From: an uncultured Bacilli bacterium | GTDB lineage: Bacteria > Bacillota_I > Bacilli_A > RF39 > UBA660 | Direction of reading: 5' to 3' | DNA: 64,000 nt | Assembly (NCBI GenBank): GCA_949425635.1 | Contig: CASPWD010000003.1 | Coordinates: forward strand, 156,053-220,052 | In this document: in pieces, positions 7,537-16,141 of the stretch | Layout of the letters: every line of letters begins with the position of its first letter | How positions within the stretch are numbered: position 1 is the first letter of the stretch | Position numbers and translations under genes: made by a program | The notes under the pieces: model-generated | The model's input: the letters and a program-made list of their open reading frames with translations, nothing else | Told to the model about the DNA's origin: nothing | Database searches by the model: none

Positions 7537-9426
7537 ATGGGTTTTAGAGATAGAATAAAAAAGTTGACAGAAGATACATTTAAAGTAAGAATAATACCTA
7601 AACAAACTCCTAGAGATAGTATGGCAATAACATCTGAAAAAAATTCATTACCTAACCAAGTTGATGAAGCAATAGATAGTGGAAAAAGAATTGACCTATC
7701 AGGTTTGAGAGATTTGATGACATTAAAGACAGATAGAAATGAACAATATAAAGCATACGAGGAGATGGTTGCAGATGGTAGAATAGGTGCTGCAGTTGAA
7801 ATGTATGCTAATGATACAGTACAACAAAGTGCTGATGGAAGTGTTATTTGGGTTGAAAGTGATGATAAAGATGTAGCAGCCTATGGTAATAAGCTTATAG
7901 AAGACTTAAACATAGACCAGAATTTATGGAGCTGGGCATATTGCTTATGGTTATATGGAGATGTTTATCTTGAATTATTTGAGAATACATCAACTTTAGG
8001 AAATAAACCAACATTATTAACAGAACCAATTAATCATAATGCTAATTTCCAGAAACAATTAGAAATAGAAGGTGCATATCTTGAAAGGTATATAGAGAAA
8101 GTACCAAATCCAGCAGATTTATATGACTTACAATTCAAAGGCAAAACAAGTGGGTATGTAAGGTCAAGAGAACCATTAGTAGCCACATACAAAAATAGAA
8201 TAAATACCTATAATGTTACATCATCAACTGAAAAGATAGATATAATGTCTCCTATGAAGTTTGTACATATATGTTTATCTCCTAATATAACACGATACCC
8301 TGAAAAATTTAGTATAGTACAAGATACAGATAAGGTAAAAGATAAAAATGGAAATATAACATCAAGTAATGAACAAGTACATGAAAATTCAACATATACA
8401 GTTTTAAGAGGACAATCAATGCTAGAAAATGTATATGGACCTTATCAAGCATTAAAACTAAAAGAAGATAGTATATTATTAGAAAGAATAACAAAGGCTT
8501 CTATTACAAGAATTATACAAATAGAATTAGGTGATATGCCTGAAAGTCAAAAAGATAGAGTATTAAGAGATTTAAAAGAACAAATAGAGCAACAACTTCA
8601 AATGAATAAAATATCAGGAGATGTAAATAGTAGAGCAAGTGCTAATCCAACAGAGAATATAATATATACAACTACTAAAAATGGTAAAGGTGTAATTAAT
8701 ACAGTAAATATTGGTGGAGAAGCAGATTTAGGAAATATGGAAGATATTACCCAATCTGAAAATAAATTATATGGTTCTCTACAAGCAAATAAAGCAGCTT
8801 TAGGTGCAGATATGGATGGTACAGGTTTAAGTAATGGTGGTTCACTAACTGAATTAAATGCTATATATGCTAAAAGAATAACAAGAGGACAAAATGCAAT
8901 AATATCAGGTATAACTACACTTATAAATATATTTGCATTAAGAGAAGGGTTATCAGAAACTCATGTAAACAATTTCACTGTTAGAATGGTTAAACCAGTT
9001 ACATCTGAAGATACAAGAAGAGATGAATTATTATCTAATAAAATTAGAAATGTTGGAGATTTATTAAATCTTATTAGTGATAAAGATATGGTTGATACAT
9101 TACCTAGATTAAGAATTATTGCACAGTTGATGGTAGATTACTTATCACAACAAGAAATTGCTGACATACTAAATGAAATTATAGAACAAAAAGAAACAGA
9201 AGTTGATGAAGAAGAAACAGATACAGAAGGAACTTTTGATAGTATATCTACAAGTGGTGGTGGAATGTCAGGACCAAAACCAATGGGAAATGAAAAAGGA
9301 CCAGATTTGGATAGTGGATTAGGTGAACCTAATATGCCAGATTTAGATAATAGTGAATCAGACGTTAGTGCAGGTTCAAGTGATGAAATAGACTTATCAA
9401 GTATAGAAGGAGAAGACTTATTATAA
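7537..9426 (+). CDS. Portal protein (T4 gp20-like)
   Basis: 629 residues, in the range of myovirus portals (~520-650). Shows the usual N-terminal region with YKAYEEMVADGRIGAAVEMYANDT and GDVYLELFEN, a central wing and stem region, and the sequence LKLKEDSILLERITKASI typical of gp20-like portals. The C-terminus is acidic and low complexity (PDLDSGLGEPNMPDLD). KKLTED at residues 8-13 matches the putative prohead-protease site. It forms the dodecameric DNA entry ring. The start has an AAGGAGG site. Confidence 0.88.
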   Translation: MGFRDRIKKLTEDTFKVRIIPKQTPRDSMAITSEKNSLPNQVDEAIDSGKRIDLSGLRDLMTLKTDRNEQYKAYEEMVADGRIGAAVEMYANDTVQQSADGSVIWVESDDKDVAAYGNKLIEDLNIDQNLWSWAYCLWLYGDVYLELFENTSTLGNKPTLLTEPINHNANFQKQLEIEGAYLERYIEKVPNPADLYDLQFKGKTSGYVRSREPLVATYKNRINTYNVTSSTEKIDIMSPMKFVHICLSPNITRYPEKFSIVQDTDKVKDKNGNITSSNEQVHENSTYTVLRGQSMLENVYGPYQALKLKEDSILLERITKASITRIIQIELGDMPESQKDRVLRDLKEQIEQQLQMNKISGDVNSRASANPTENIIYTTTKNGKGVINTVNIGGEADLGNMEDITQSENKLYGSLQANKAALGADMDGTGLSNGGSLTELNAIYAKRITRGQNAIISGITTLINIFALREGLSETHVNNFTVRMVKPVTSEDTRRDELLSNKIRNVGDLLNLISDKDMVDTLPRLRIIAQLMVDYLSQQEIADILNEIIEQKETEVDEEETDTEGTFDSISTSGGGMSGPKPMGNEKGPDLDSGLGEPNMPDLDNSESDVSAGSSDEIDLSSIEGEDLL

Positions 9427-9444
9427 TAAGGAGGTGGTGTAGTA

Positions 9445-9867
9445 TTGAAATTAAACATTATACAAGAATGTGATAGTGGTTTTACTCAACCATCAGCAGT
9501 TAGTAATATAAGAAAAGATGTATTTAAGAAAAAAGTTGAGGAAGCCTCTATTGATAAAAATTCTAAAGATGCAGGTATTCAATTTAGAGATTTAGTTGAA
9601 AAAACACAAGATGAAATAAATGACTATATAGATATATCTGGGTGGGATAATATTCCTAATAAAGTAAGAATAGCTTTAAAGAAATTTCAAAATGAATTTG
9701 ATAGAGTTATAAATGAATATAGTACACCACCTAGAGAAATACCTCTATATAAATTGTGGAAAATGCTAACAGATGAGGAACAAGATAAATTACTACAATT
9801 AGTTGAAAATTTAAGCCATTTACTAGATGATGGATTTATAGTTAAGAATGAAAGAAAAAGAATTTAA
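9445..9867 (+). CDS. Hypothetical protein downstream of portal
   Basis: 140 residues with a TTG start supported by AGGAGGTGG. Helical, no family recognised. Overlaps no other gene and ends just before the promoter at 9886, so it closes the portal operon. Confidence 0.65.
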   Translation: MKLNIIQECDSGFTQPSAVSNIRKDVFKKKVEEASIDKNSKDAGIQFRDLVEKTQDEINDYIDISGWDNIPNKVRIALKKFQNEFDRVINEYSTPPREIPLYKLWKMLTDEEQDKLLQLVENLSHLLDDGFIVKNERKRI

Positions 9868-9885
9868 TAAATTTTAAAAAAATAC

Positions 9886-9914
9886 TTGACATATTTTAAA
9901 ACTTATAATATACT
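9886..9914 (+). promoter_or_regulatory. Sigma70-like promoter with conserved spacer
   Basis: TTGACA, conserved 17-nt spacer, TATACT. Confidence 0.82.
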
Positions 9915-9950
9915 CTTTAAAGAGTTAAAAATTTGAAAGGGGCTTTTAAA

Positions 9951-10343
9951 ATGGATAATTTAATTGAAATTGTAAATCCAGATGAAGAAGATTTCTATAA
10001 TGGAAGATTATTTATAGTAAGTGTATGGCGTGGTGCTGGTTATGCACTAAATCAATTTGAAGTGTATGGTAACGATGATATTGAAAAGATATTAGAAAAA
10101 GTTGTTGCTTATGCAGAAGATAATTGTAGTGAGATATTACTAGACCCAGATGAGGTATATGAAAGTATCTCTATGGATTTTGAAGAAGAATTTAATGAAT
10201 ATATAAAAGAAAATCCAAATGAGAATGAGGATACATTTATTGCTGATTATTTTGAATATATGTATATTGATGGAACTATGGAAGGTGCAAGTCAACCATA
10301 TTACATTAGGACAGAAAATTTAAGAATAAAGGAAATTAAATAA
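9951..10343 (+). CDS. Acidic hypothetical protein
   Basis: 130 residues from ATG 9951 (GAAAGGGG upstream; the TTG at 9933 is rejected). Strongly acidic, alpha/beta. First gene after the promoter at 9886 and 20 bp before the polyprotein at 10364. No family recognised. Confidence 0.6.
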   Translation: MDNLIEIVNPDEEDFYNGRLFIVSVWRGAGYALNQFEVYGNDDIEKILEKVVAYAEDNCSEILLDPDEVYESISMDFEEEFNEYIKENPNENEDTFIADYFEYMYIDGTMEGASQPYYIRTENLRIKEIK

Positions 10344-10363
10344 GAAAGGGGATATTTAAAATT

Positions 10364-12724
10364 ATGAAAACAATTAGAGAAATAATTGATTTAATGGAAG
10401 CAGCTGAAGATTATAGTGATTTATATTCTGCTGCAAATGAAATTAAAGATTCATCTTTAAGAGAGGAGGTTTCAAGTGCAATAGCAGAGTACAAAGAATT
10501 AGATACACCAGTTGATGAGGCTTATTCTTGTGTAACTTCTGATTTACTAGACTTTTATATGTATGAAGATAATATAGAAAATTTAACAGAAAGTAAATCA
10601 AAGAAAACAGAAGGAATTGATGACAAAGTATATGAAGTTGCAGATAAAGTAGCAGAAAAAATTAAAGGTACTGGTTCTGAAAGAGTTAGCATGGAAGAAT
10701 TAGATGAAATAGTTTCAGATACATGTAAAGAATTAGGTGTAAAAGAATATGATGATTTAGATGCAGACATAAGAGGTATTTTGGCATATAAAGGCTTAGA
10801 TACAGATTTTGAAACAGGTGAAATTATAGTAGTAACAGAAAATAAAAAAGTAACTGAAAAAAGAAAACTATCTCCAGAAGATGAAGCACATTTCAACGAT
10901 GAAATAGATAAAATAGCAAGACAAGAAATTGAAGATAAATTTAAAAATGATAAGAAAAAACCAGATGAGGAGGTTGAAAAAGAAATGGATAAAATAACAG
11001 AGGGAAAAGACTTTAATACATCTGATATTTGTAAATGGGTAAAAGAATCAATTAAAGATTTAGTACAATCTGATGAAGGTTGTTGTGAATATAAATTAGA
11101 CGATGACTTATCAATATTCTGTGGTTGGTCAGATGGTTATGACCCAGAAGATAAGGATGGAATACACTCTAAAGAAAATCAATCATGGTGCTTAAATATT
11201 GGTATTAAATGTAATCATGAATATATGAAAACAGATTTTGATTGGTTAAATGCACCATATAATGAAGAAACTGGGGAAGTGTGGGATACTAATATGACAT
11301 TAGATAAAGATGGAATTGATGAAACAGATGCTCAATGGTTAATTGAACAATATAAAGAAATTAGAGAAGCACTTGATAAAGGTGAAATTATTTTAGAAAA
11401 CAAAGAGAAGAAAACAGAAGCAAGAGAAGAAGTAAGTTTTCCAGAAATTATAGAAATGATGGAAACTGCTGAAGATTATGCTGACTTATACAGTGCTTGT
11501 AGTTATATTAAAAATGAGAACATAAGAGTAGATGCCGAAATTTTAATAGGGGAATGTGAAGATGATGGGGATGATGTTGAAACTGCTTACTCTATTGTAA
11601 CATCTGACATATTAGACCCATATTATAGTACAGAGAATGTACCTAGTCTAGTTGCAGTTGAAAGTAAGAAAGTAACTGAAAGTAATGGAATTGATAATTC
11701 AGACGAAGAGGATTTAGCTACTATGTTATATGCAGAGGCAATGGATTATGCTTCATTTGATAGAGATGGTAAATGTACTGATTATGAAATACAAGATTTA
11801 GAAGAAGTACAAGATTGGTATGATAGCTCTGTAACAGAAGAAACATATAACAAAGTTGTAGGTATAGTAAAAAATGTTATTGATAATATAAAATTCTATA
11901 ATGATAGCGAAGGTACAGGAACATATATAGAATTAAATGATAATCATACACTTTGGGAAGTAGAAGCACCAAAAGAAGTAAGTAATGATGGAAGTTTTGA
12001 TATGGTTTACTCTGATATTGTAAATGAAGCAGCAAATAAATTTCAAGAAGAAACAGATACTAAACTATTTTTAGTAGGTAGAATGGGAAGACATGCTTGT
12101 GTTGAAAATAATTTTACAAATGCTTCAAGATATAATGAATTACAAGAAGTGCAAGAAAAACTTGAAAAAGAGGTTATAGAAAAGGCAAATGCTTATCTAA
12201 ATGGAAACTTAGAAGAAGGTAAGAAAGTAACAGAAAGTGCTGGTAATTATTCCAATATTCTAAAATTTGCACAAGAATTACAAGGTGCATTAAGAAATAA
12301 TGGTTATAATGCAACATTTGAGGATGTTGGCGACGATGAGCAAATTGCTGCAACAGTAGAAAAAGATGGTGTAGAATTAGGAATTGGTATTTATTTAGGT
12401 GTAGAAGATGGTATGGGTGCTTATGGTTATGAAGAAGATACAATAGGTTTAGGTGGAGATTGTATGGGTGAAACTATATATCCATTATATGTAAAAGGTT
12501 GGGATTATGAAACAGGAACACCTTCTGGAAGCCCTATTGAAGGAAGAGAAGTATATGCTATGTTTAATGAAATAGATAAAACATCTGTTGAAGAAGTAGT
12601 AAGTATTGTAAACAAAACATTTGATGAAAGAGGACAACATGATAATGAGAAAAATTTACAAGTTAAAAAAGATACTCCTAATAAAGAATTTTATAATTCA
12701 GACACAACAGAATTCATTGATTAG
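10364..12724 (+). CDS. Multidomain internal head polyprotein candidate
   Basis: 786 acidic residues built from modules joined by linkers such as NLTESK, KKTEGI, VVTENKKVTEK, ITEGK, KKTEARE, KVTESN and KVTESAG. These fit the T4 gp21-type cleavage rule ((L/I)-x-E before A/G/S); T4 gp23 is cut at LTE/A. The first ~75 residues (REIIDLMEAAEDYSDLYSA) are duplicated at about 356-436 (PEIIEMMETAEDYADLYSA), each copy followed by such a linker. I infer a protein packaged in the prohead and cut into several pieces, possibly ejected with DNA. No enzymatic motif seen. Confidence 0.6.
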   Translation: MKTIREIIDLMEAAEDYSDLYSAANEIKDSSLREEVSSAIAEYKELDTPVDEAYSCVTSDLLDFYMYEDNIENLTESKSKKTEGIDDKVYEVADKVAEKIKGTGSERVSMEELDEIVSDTCKELGVKEYDDLDADIRGILAYKGLDTDFETGEIIVVTENKKVTEKRKLSPEDEAHFNDEIDKIARQEIEDKFKNDKKKPDEEVEKEMDKITEGKDFNTSDICKWVKESIKDLVQSDEGCCEYKLDDDLSIFCGWSDGYDPEDKDGIHSKENQSWCLNIGIKCNHEYMKTDFDWLNAPYNEETGEVWDTNMTLDKDGIDETDAQWLIEQYKEIREALDKGEIILENKEKKTEAREEVSFPEIIEMMETAEDYADLYSACSYIKNENIRVDAEILIGECEDDGDDVETAYSIVTSDILDPYYSTENVPSLVAVESKKVTESNGIDNSDEEDLATMLYAEAMDYASFDRDGKCTDYEIQDLEEVQDWYDSSVTEETYNKVVGIVKNVIDNIKFYNDSEGTGTYIELNDNHTLWEVEAPKEVSNDGSFDMVYSDIVNEAANKFQEETDTKLFLVGRMGRHACVENNFTNASRYNELQEVQEKLEKEVIEKANAYLNGNLEEGKKVTESAGNYSNILKFAQELQGALRNNGYNATFEDVGDDEQIAATVEKDGVELGIGIYLGVEDGMGAYGYEEDTIGLGGDCMGETIYPLYVKGWDYETGTPSGSPIEGREVYAMFNEIDKTSVEEVVSIVNKTFDERGQHDNEKNLQVKKDTPNKEFYNSDTTEFID

Positions 12725-12743
12725 AATATAGGGGGTATTTAAC

Positions 12744-13037
12744 ATGGCAAAGCAAATAATAGAAGTAAAACCTAGAATAAGATTATTGCTGAACGATGTT
12801 GAGAATAAAGTCAGAAAAGCAAAAAATAGTAATGATTATTTATTAGTAAAGTTTGGTAGAAAAGGCGAGTTCATGAGAGTGGACTTCGCCAAAGACCAAA
12901 CTTATGGATTTAGTCATAATTTATATAATATGGAATTTATGACAAGATTGGGAATTATGGTTAGACAATATAAAGTATCAAATGTATTTAAGATTGCTGA
13001 CTTTATATTTGATTGGGTTAATAGATTAAATAGATAA
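12744..13037 (+). CDS. Small basic hypothetical protein
   Basis: 97 residues, RBS GGGGGT, basic unlike its acidic neighbours. No family recognised. Its stop is 3 bp before the repeated element at 13041. Confidence 0.6.
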   Translation: MAKQIIEVKPRIRLLLNDVENKVRKAKNSNDYLLVKFGRKGEFMRVDFAKDQTYGFSHNLYNMEFMTRLGIMVRQYKVSNVFKIADFIFDWVNRLNR

Positions 13038-13040
13038 TTA

Positions 13041-13067
13041 CCAGAATTGATTTCTAGGGATTTTAAT
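13041..13067 (+). promoter_or_regulatory. Repeated intergenic element (CCAGAAT family), copy 2
   Basis: CCAGAATTGATTTCTAGGGA then TTTTAAT, 65 nt before the TTG start at 13106; the first 20 bases are identical to copy 1. Confidence 0.55.
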
Positions 13068-13105
13068 ATACATAGGTAACAAATTATATAAGGAGGGACT
13101 TTAAA

Positions 13106-14635
13106 TTGGAAGAAAAAGAATTTAGAGTTAAAGATGTAATAAATCTAACACTTGATAGAATGAAACAAGAAGGTGTATATTTTGCAACTAAAGATGACCA
13201 AGGATATGCAAGTGGAAAAGATTTATATAAATTAGATAAAGAAGGACTTATAGAAGAAAAAACTATTGATAGGATAGTAGAAGAGGTTATTTCTTATATG
13301 GGTGATGGTGCTGCATACCTAATAGATGCTGTAAACCAATGGATAGAAGATGGAATTGTAGAAGGAAAAATTGGTTATGTAGATAATCTAAATATGGATT
13401 TTGATGATAATGCAATTATTGAAGGAAATTTAGATATATATAATGCAGTAATAGACCATGATTTAAAAACAGATGTAGAGCCTAAAGAAGAGGAAATTTC
13501 AAAAGAAGCAGAAGAAGTAAAACCAGAAAAGAAAAAGAAAGCAGAGAAAAAAGATATATGTTATGAAGATGCCTATGATGTAGAAGGTAAAAGATATAAA
13601 GTAACAGAAGGTAATGAATATAATACAGAGGAAGAGATTAAATCAAGGCTAAAAGAAATAAATAAACAACTTTCTTATATCAAAAGAAGAGATAATGTAT
13701 CTCTTTCAATAGGTTCAGAACAGGAACAAGCAGACCTATATGCTGAGAGAAATAAATTAAATGGAAAATTAAGAAAGATTAGAAATAAAAAAGTTGATAT
13801 AGCCAATATGTCAAGTGAAGAGCAAGAATCATTTAAAGCTAAACTTAAAGAATTAAATTTATGGGATGGAACAGAAGAAAACCTTCCTAGTGCAATTCAA
13901 ATATATAGAGCATATCACATGAACGAAAGTAAAAAAGTTGTAGAAGCTGTTTCTAAAAGTAGTCTAAAAGATGATTTAACAAAAAAGATAATCTCTTATA
14001 TGGTAAGTGAAGGATTTGAAGAAGATGAGGCAGAAGATTATTTTATTGTAGAAACTAGGGAAAGTGAAAGTGGAGATTTAGTTGCAGAAGTAAGAGCAGA
14101 ATTAGATTTTGATGGTTGTATGCAATTAGCAGAAATACTTGACCCTGTTGTTAGAAAGTATGATAAAGAAGCATATTTTGATGTGATTACAAATGGAATA
14201 ATCCAAGCAGTAATTGAAATTGAAGCTGTAGGAAAAATATCTGAAAATTTTAAGAAAGCCCCTAAAGTTAAATCTAATAAAAAATCTCTAACTGAGGGGG
14301 CTAGAGAAAGATTAGATGAAAGAAATGAACAAAGTGCTGGTATTATTGAAAAAGCATTACAAGGTATAACAGACCAAACAAGTGAACAAGAAAGTGGAAT
14401 AATAAATAAAACAAGTGAGTTATTTAACTCTTTATCTGATAGGGGTTACGATGTACAAGTAAGTTTTGATAATGGGGAAAGCACAAGCTCTATTTCAATA
14501 GGTCAACAAGGTGCAAATGTACTAATTACAATTACAGATGCAGAACAACCATTAAGAGCTTTTGCAAGTGGTAATTTTGAGATAAATGATGATAGTATAA
14601 AAATGATAAAAAGCATTATGGAAGTTTTAAAATAA
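13106..14635 (+). CDS. Multidomain internal head polyprotein candidate
   Basis: 509 residues, TTG start with AAGGAGGG. Acidic N-terminal module, Lys/Glu-rich hinge ~130-150, helical middle, then ESKKVVEAV and KKSLTEGA linkers bounding a module with FEEDEAEDYF and a final beta-rich ~70-residue domain. The linkers match the putative prohead-protease sites of the neighbouring polyproteins. No enzyme motif seen. Confidence 0.58.
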   Translation: MEEKEFRVKDVINLTLDRMKQEGVYFATKDDQGYASGKDLYKLDKEGLIEEKTIDRIVEEVISYMGDGAAYLIDAVNQWIEDGIVEGKIGYVDNLNMDFDDNAIIEGNLDIYNAVIDHDLKTDVEPKEEEISKEAEEVKPEKKKKAEKKDICYEDAYDVEGKRYKVTEGNEYNTEEEIKSRLKEINKQLSYIKRRDNVSLSIGSEQEQADLYAERNKLNGKLRKIRNKKVDIANMSSEEQESFKAKLKELNLWDGTEENLPSAIQIYRAYHMNESKKVVEAVSKSSLKDDLTKKIISYMVSEGFEEDEAEDYFIVETRESESGDLVAEVRAELDFDGCMQLAEILDPVVRKYDKEAYFDVITNGIIQAVIEIEAVGKISENFKKAPKVKSNKKSLTEGARERLDERNEQSAGIIEKALQGITDQTSEQESGIINKTSELFNSLSDRGYDVQVSFDNGESTSSISIGQQGANVLITITDAEQPLRAFASGNFEINDDSIKMIKSIMEVLK

Positions 14636-14649
14636 ATTTTCAAAAATAC

Positions 14650-14678
14650 TTGACATATTTTAAAACTTATAGTAATAT
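14650..14678 (+). promoter_or_regulatory. Sigma70-like promoter with conserved spacer
   Basis: TTGACA, conserved spacer, then TAATAT at 17 nt or TATACT at 20 nt. Confidence 0.78.
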
Positions 14679-14711
14679 ACTATTACAGTAAATAATTTGG
14701 AGGTATCAATT

Positions 14712-16061
14712 ATGAATATTGAAACAGACATAAATAAAATACATTTTCCATTATCAGAAGAAGACCAAATGACATACTATTATAAAACAGCAATGCTAGG
14801 ACAGTCTATTCCTTTTGAAGTTTATAAAATAGGAAATAAGTATTTTGATGTATATGGAACAGAATTAGATAAAGATGGAAATAATTTAATAGAAAAGAAA
14901 ACAGAGGCTAAAATAACAGATTATATATCAGAAGAAGAATTAGATACAGCAATTAAAAATAACCCAATATTAAACTTATATAAAGGTTATGAAGTTTTAG
15001 ATGATATGTTTATACAAATGAATGGAAATATGAGTAACCCTATTTATAAAATATACAAAGATGAGGATAATAATAAATTTATGGCTTATGTATCTAATAA
15101 ATCTCAAGAAAAATTAGGAGATGAGTTCTTCTTATGTGAAGGAAAAAGTTTAACAGAAGATACAAATACTACAAGTATTCCTGTAATAAATAAGATTATA
15201 GATGAATTTGAAAAACTATACAAAGAAACAGGTATCAATAAAGAAGATTTAGTAGATAATGGAGAAATCTATTATATGAATGGGAATATGGGTACTGATG
15301 GTGATTGGGAAACAAATGGACATATATCTTATTTTATGTCTTTCTATAAAAGTACAGAAAGAGGATTTGCTAAAATAGCAGTAGATGTTTCAGGTAATAT
15401 GTATGGTTGTTATTATTTGGAAGAAGGTAATGGTAAACCAAATAAAATAGAAGAGGTAAAAATATCCAATGAAAGTGAAATGTTAGAAGTTGCAGCACTT
15501 TTATTTGAACAAACAGATGAAATGAGTTTATACAACGAACCAATAAATAAAATAGATTTAGATGCTAATATACAATCCCTAGAATATAGTTGGTTGTTAG
15601 GTGAAAATGATGAAGACTGGGATGACTACTATAATTATGAACATGAAGAAGATGAAGATGAAAATGACTGGGATGAAGAAGATGAATATTATGAGAGTTT
15701 TCATAAAAAACTACAAGAGGATAAGAATGATAATATAAATAAAGACGGCAGTATATTTGATGATGGGGATAGAGAAGTCTTTAATAAATTAAAAAATCAA
15801 AAAGAAGAAAAAACAGTAAAAGACCTAATTCAAGATAGAATAGGGGAAGATATTACAGTAGGTGAATTAAATACAATTCTACAAAGTATATTTGGAAAAT
15901 ATGATGATATATTTTTACTACACAATGATTTATATAATGCAAGTACAGATGAATTACAAGATTTAGTTATATGGGACGACGATGATATGTACACAATAAC
16001 ATTTAGTGTAGTTAATATAGAAGAAGGTATTATCGAAATTACAGATGTTAATGTAGAGTAG
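14712..16061 (+). CDS. Acidic internal head protein candidate
   Basis: 449 residues from ATG 14712 (TTGGAGGT 6 nt upstream). CEGKSLTEDT near residue 145 is a single putative cleavage linker. A strongly acidic stretch (DEDENDWDEEDEYYESF) lies near ~305-330, and the C-terminal ~100 residues form a separate module. No family recognised. Confidence 0.58.
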   Translation: MNIETDINKIHFPLSEEDQMTYYYKTAMLGQSIPFEVYKIGNKYFDVYGTELDKDGNNLIEKKTEAKITDYISEEELDTAIKNNPILNLYKGYEVLDDMFIQMNGNMSNPIYKIYKDEDNNKFMAYVSNKSQEKLGDEFFLCEGKSLTEDTNTTSIPVINKIIDEFEKLYKETGINKEDLVDNGEIYYMNGNMGTDGDWETNGHISYFMSFYKSTERGFAKIAVDVSGNMYGCYYLEEGNGKPNKIEEVKISNESEMLEVAALLFEQTDEMSLYNEPINKIDLDANIQSLEYSWLLGENDEDWDDYYNYEHEEDEDENDWDEEDEYYESFHKKLQEDKNDNINKDGSIFDDGDREVFNKLKNQKEEKTVKDLIQDRIGEDITVGELNTILQSIFGKYDDIFLLHNDLYNASTDELQDLVIWDDDDMYTITFSVVNIEEGIIEITDVNVE

Positions 16062-16092
16062 AAAATAAATACAATAAGTTTTGAAAAATCCC

Positions 16093-16121
16093 TTGACATA
16101 TTTTAAAACTTATTGTATTAT
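16093..16121 (+). promoter_or_regulatory. Sigma70-like promoter with conserved spacer
   Basis: TTGACA, conserved 17-nt spacer, TATTAT; only 20 bp to the RBS-ATG of the next gene. Confidence 0.82.
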
Positions 16122-16141
16122 TCATATATAGGAGGTATAAA

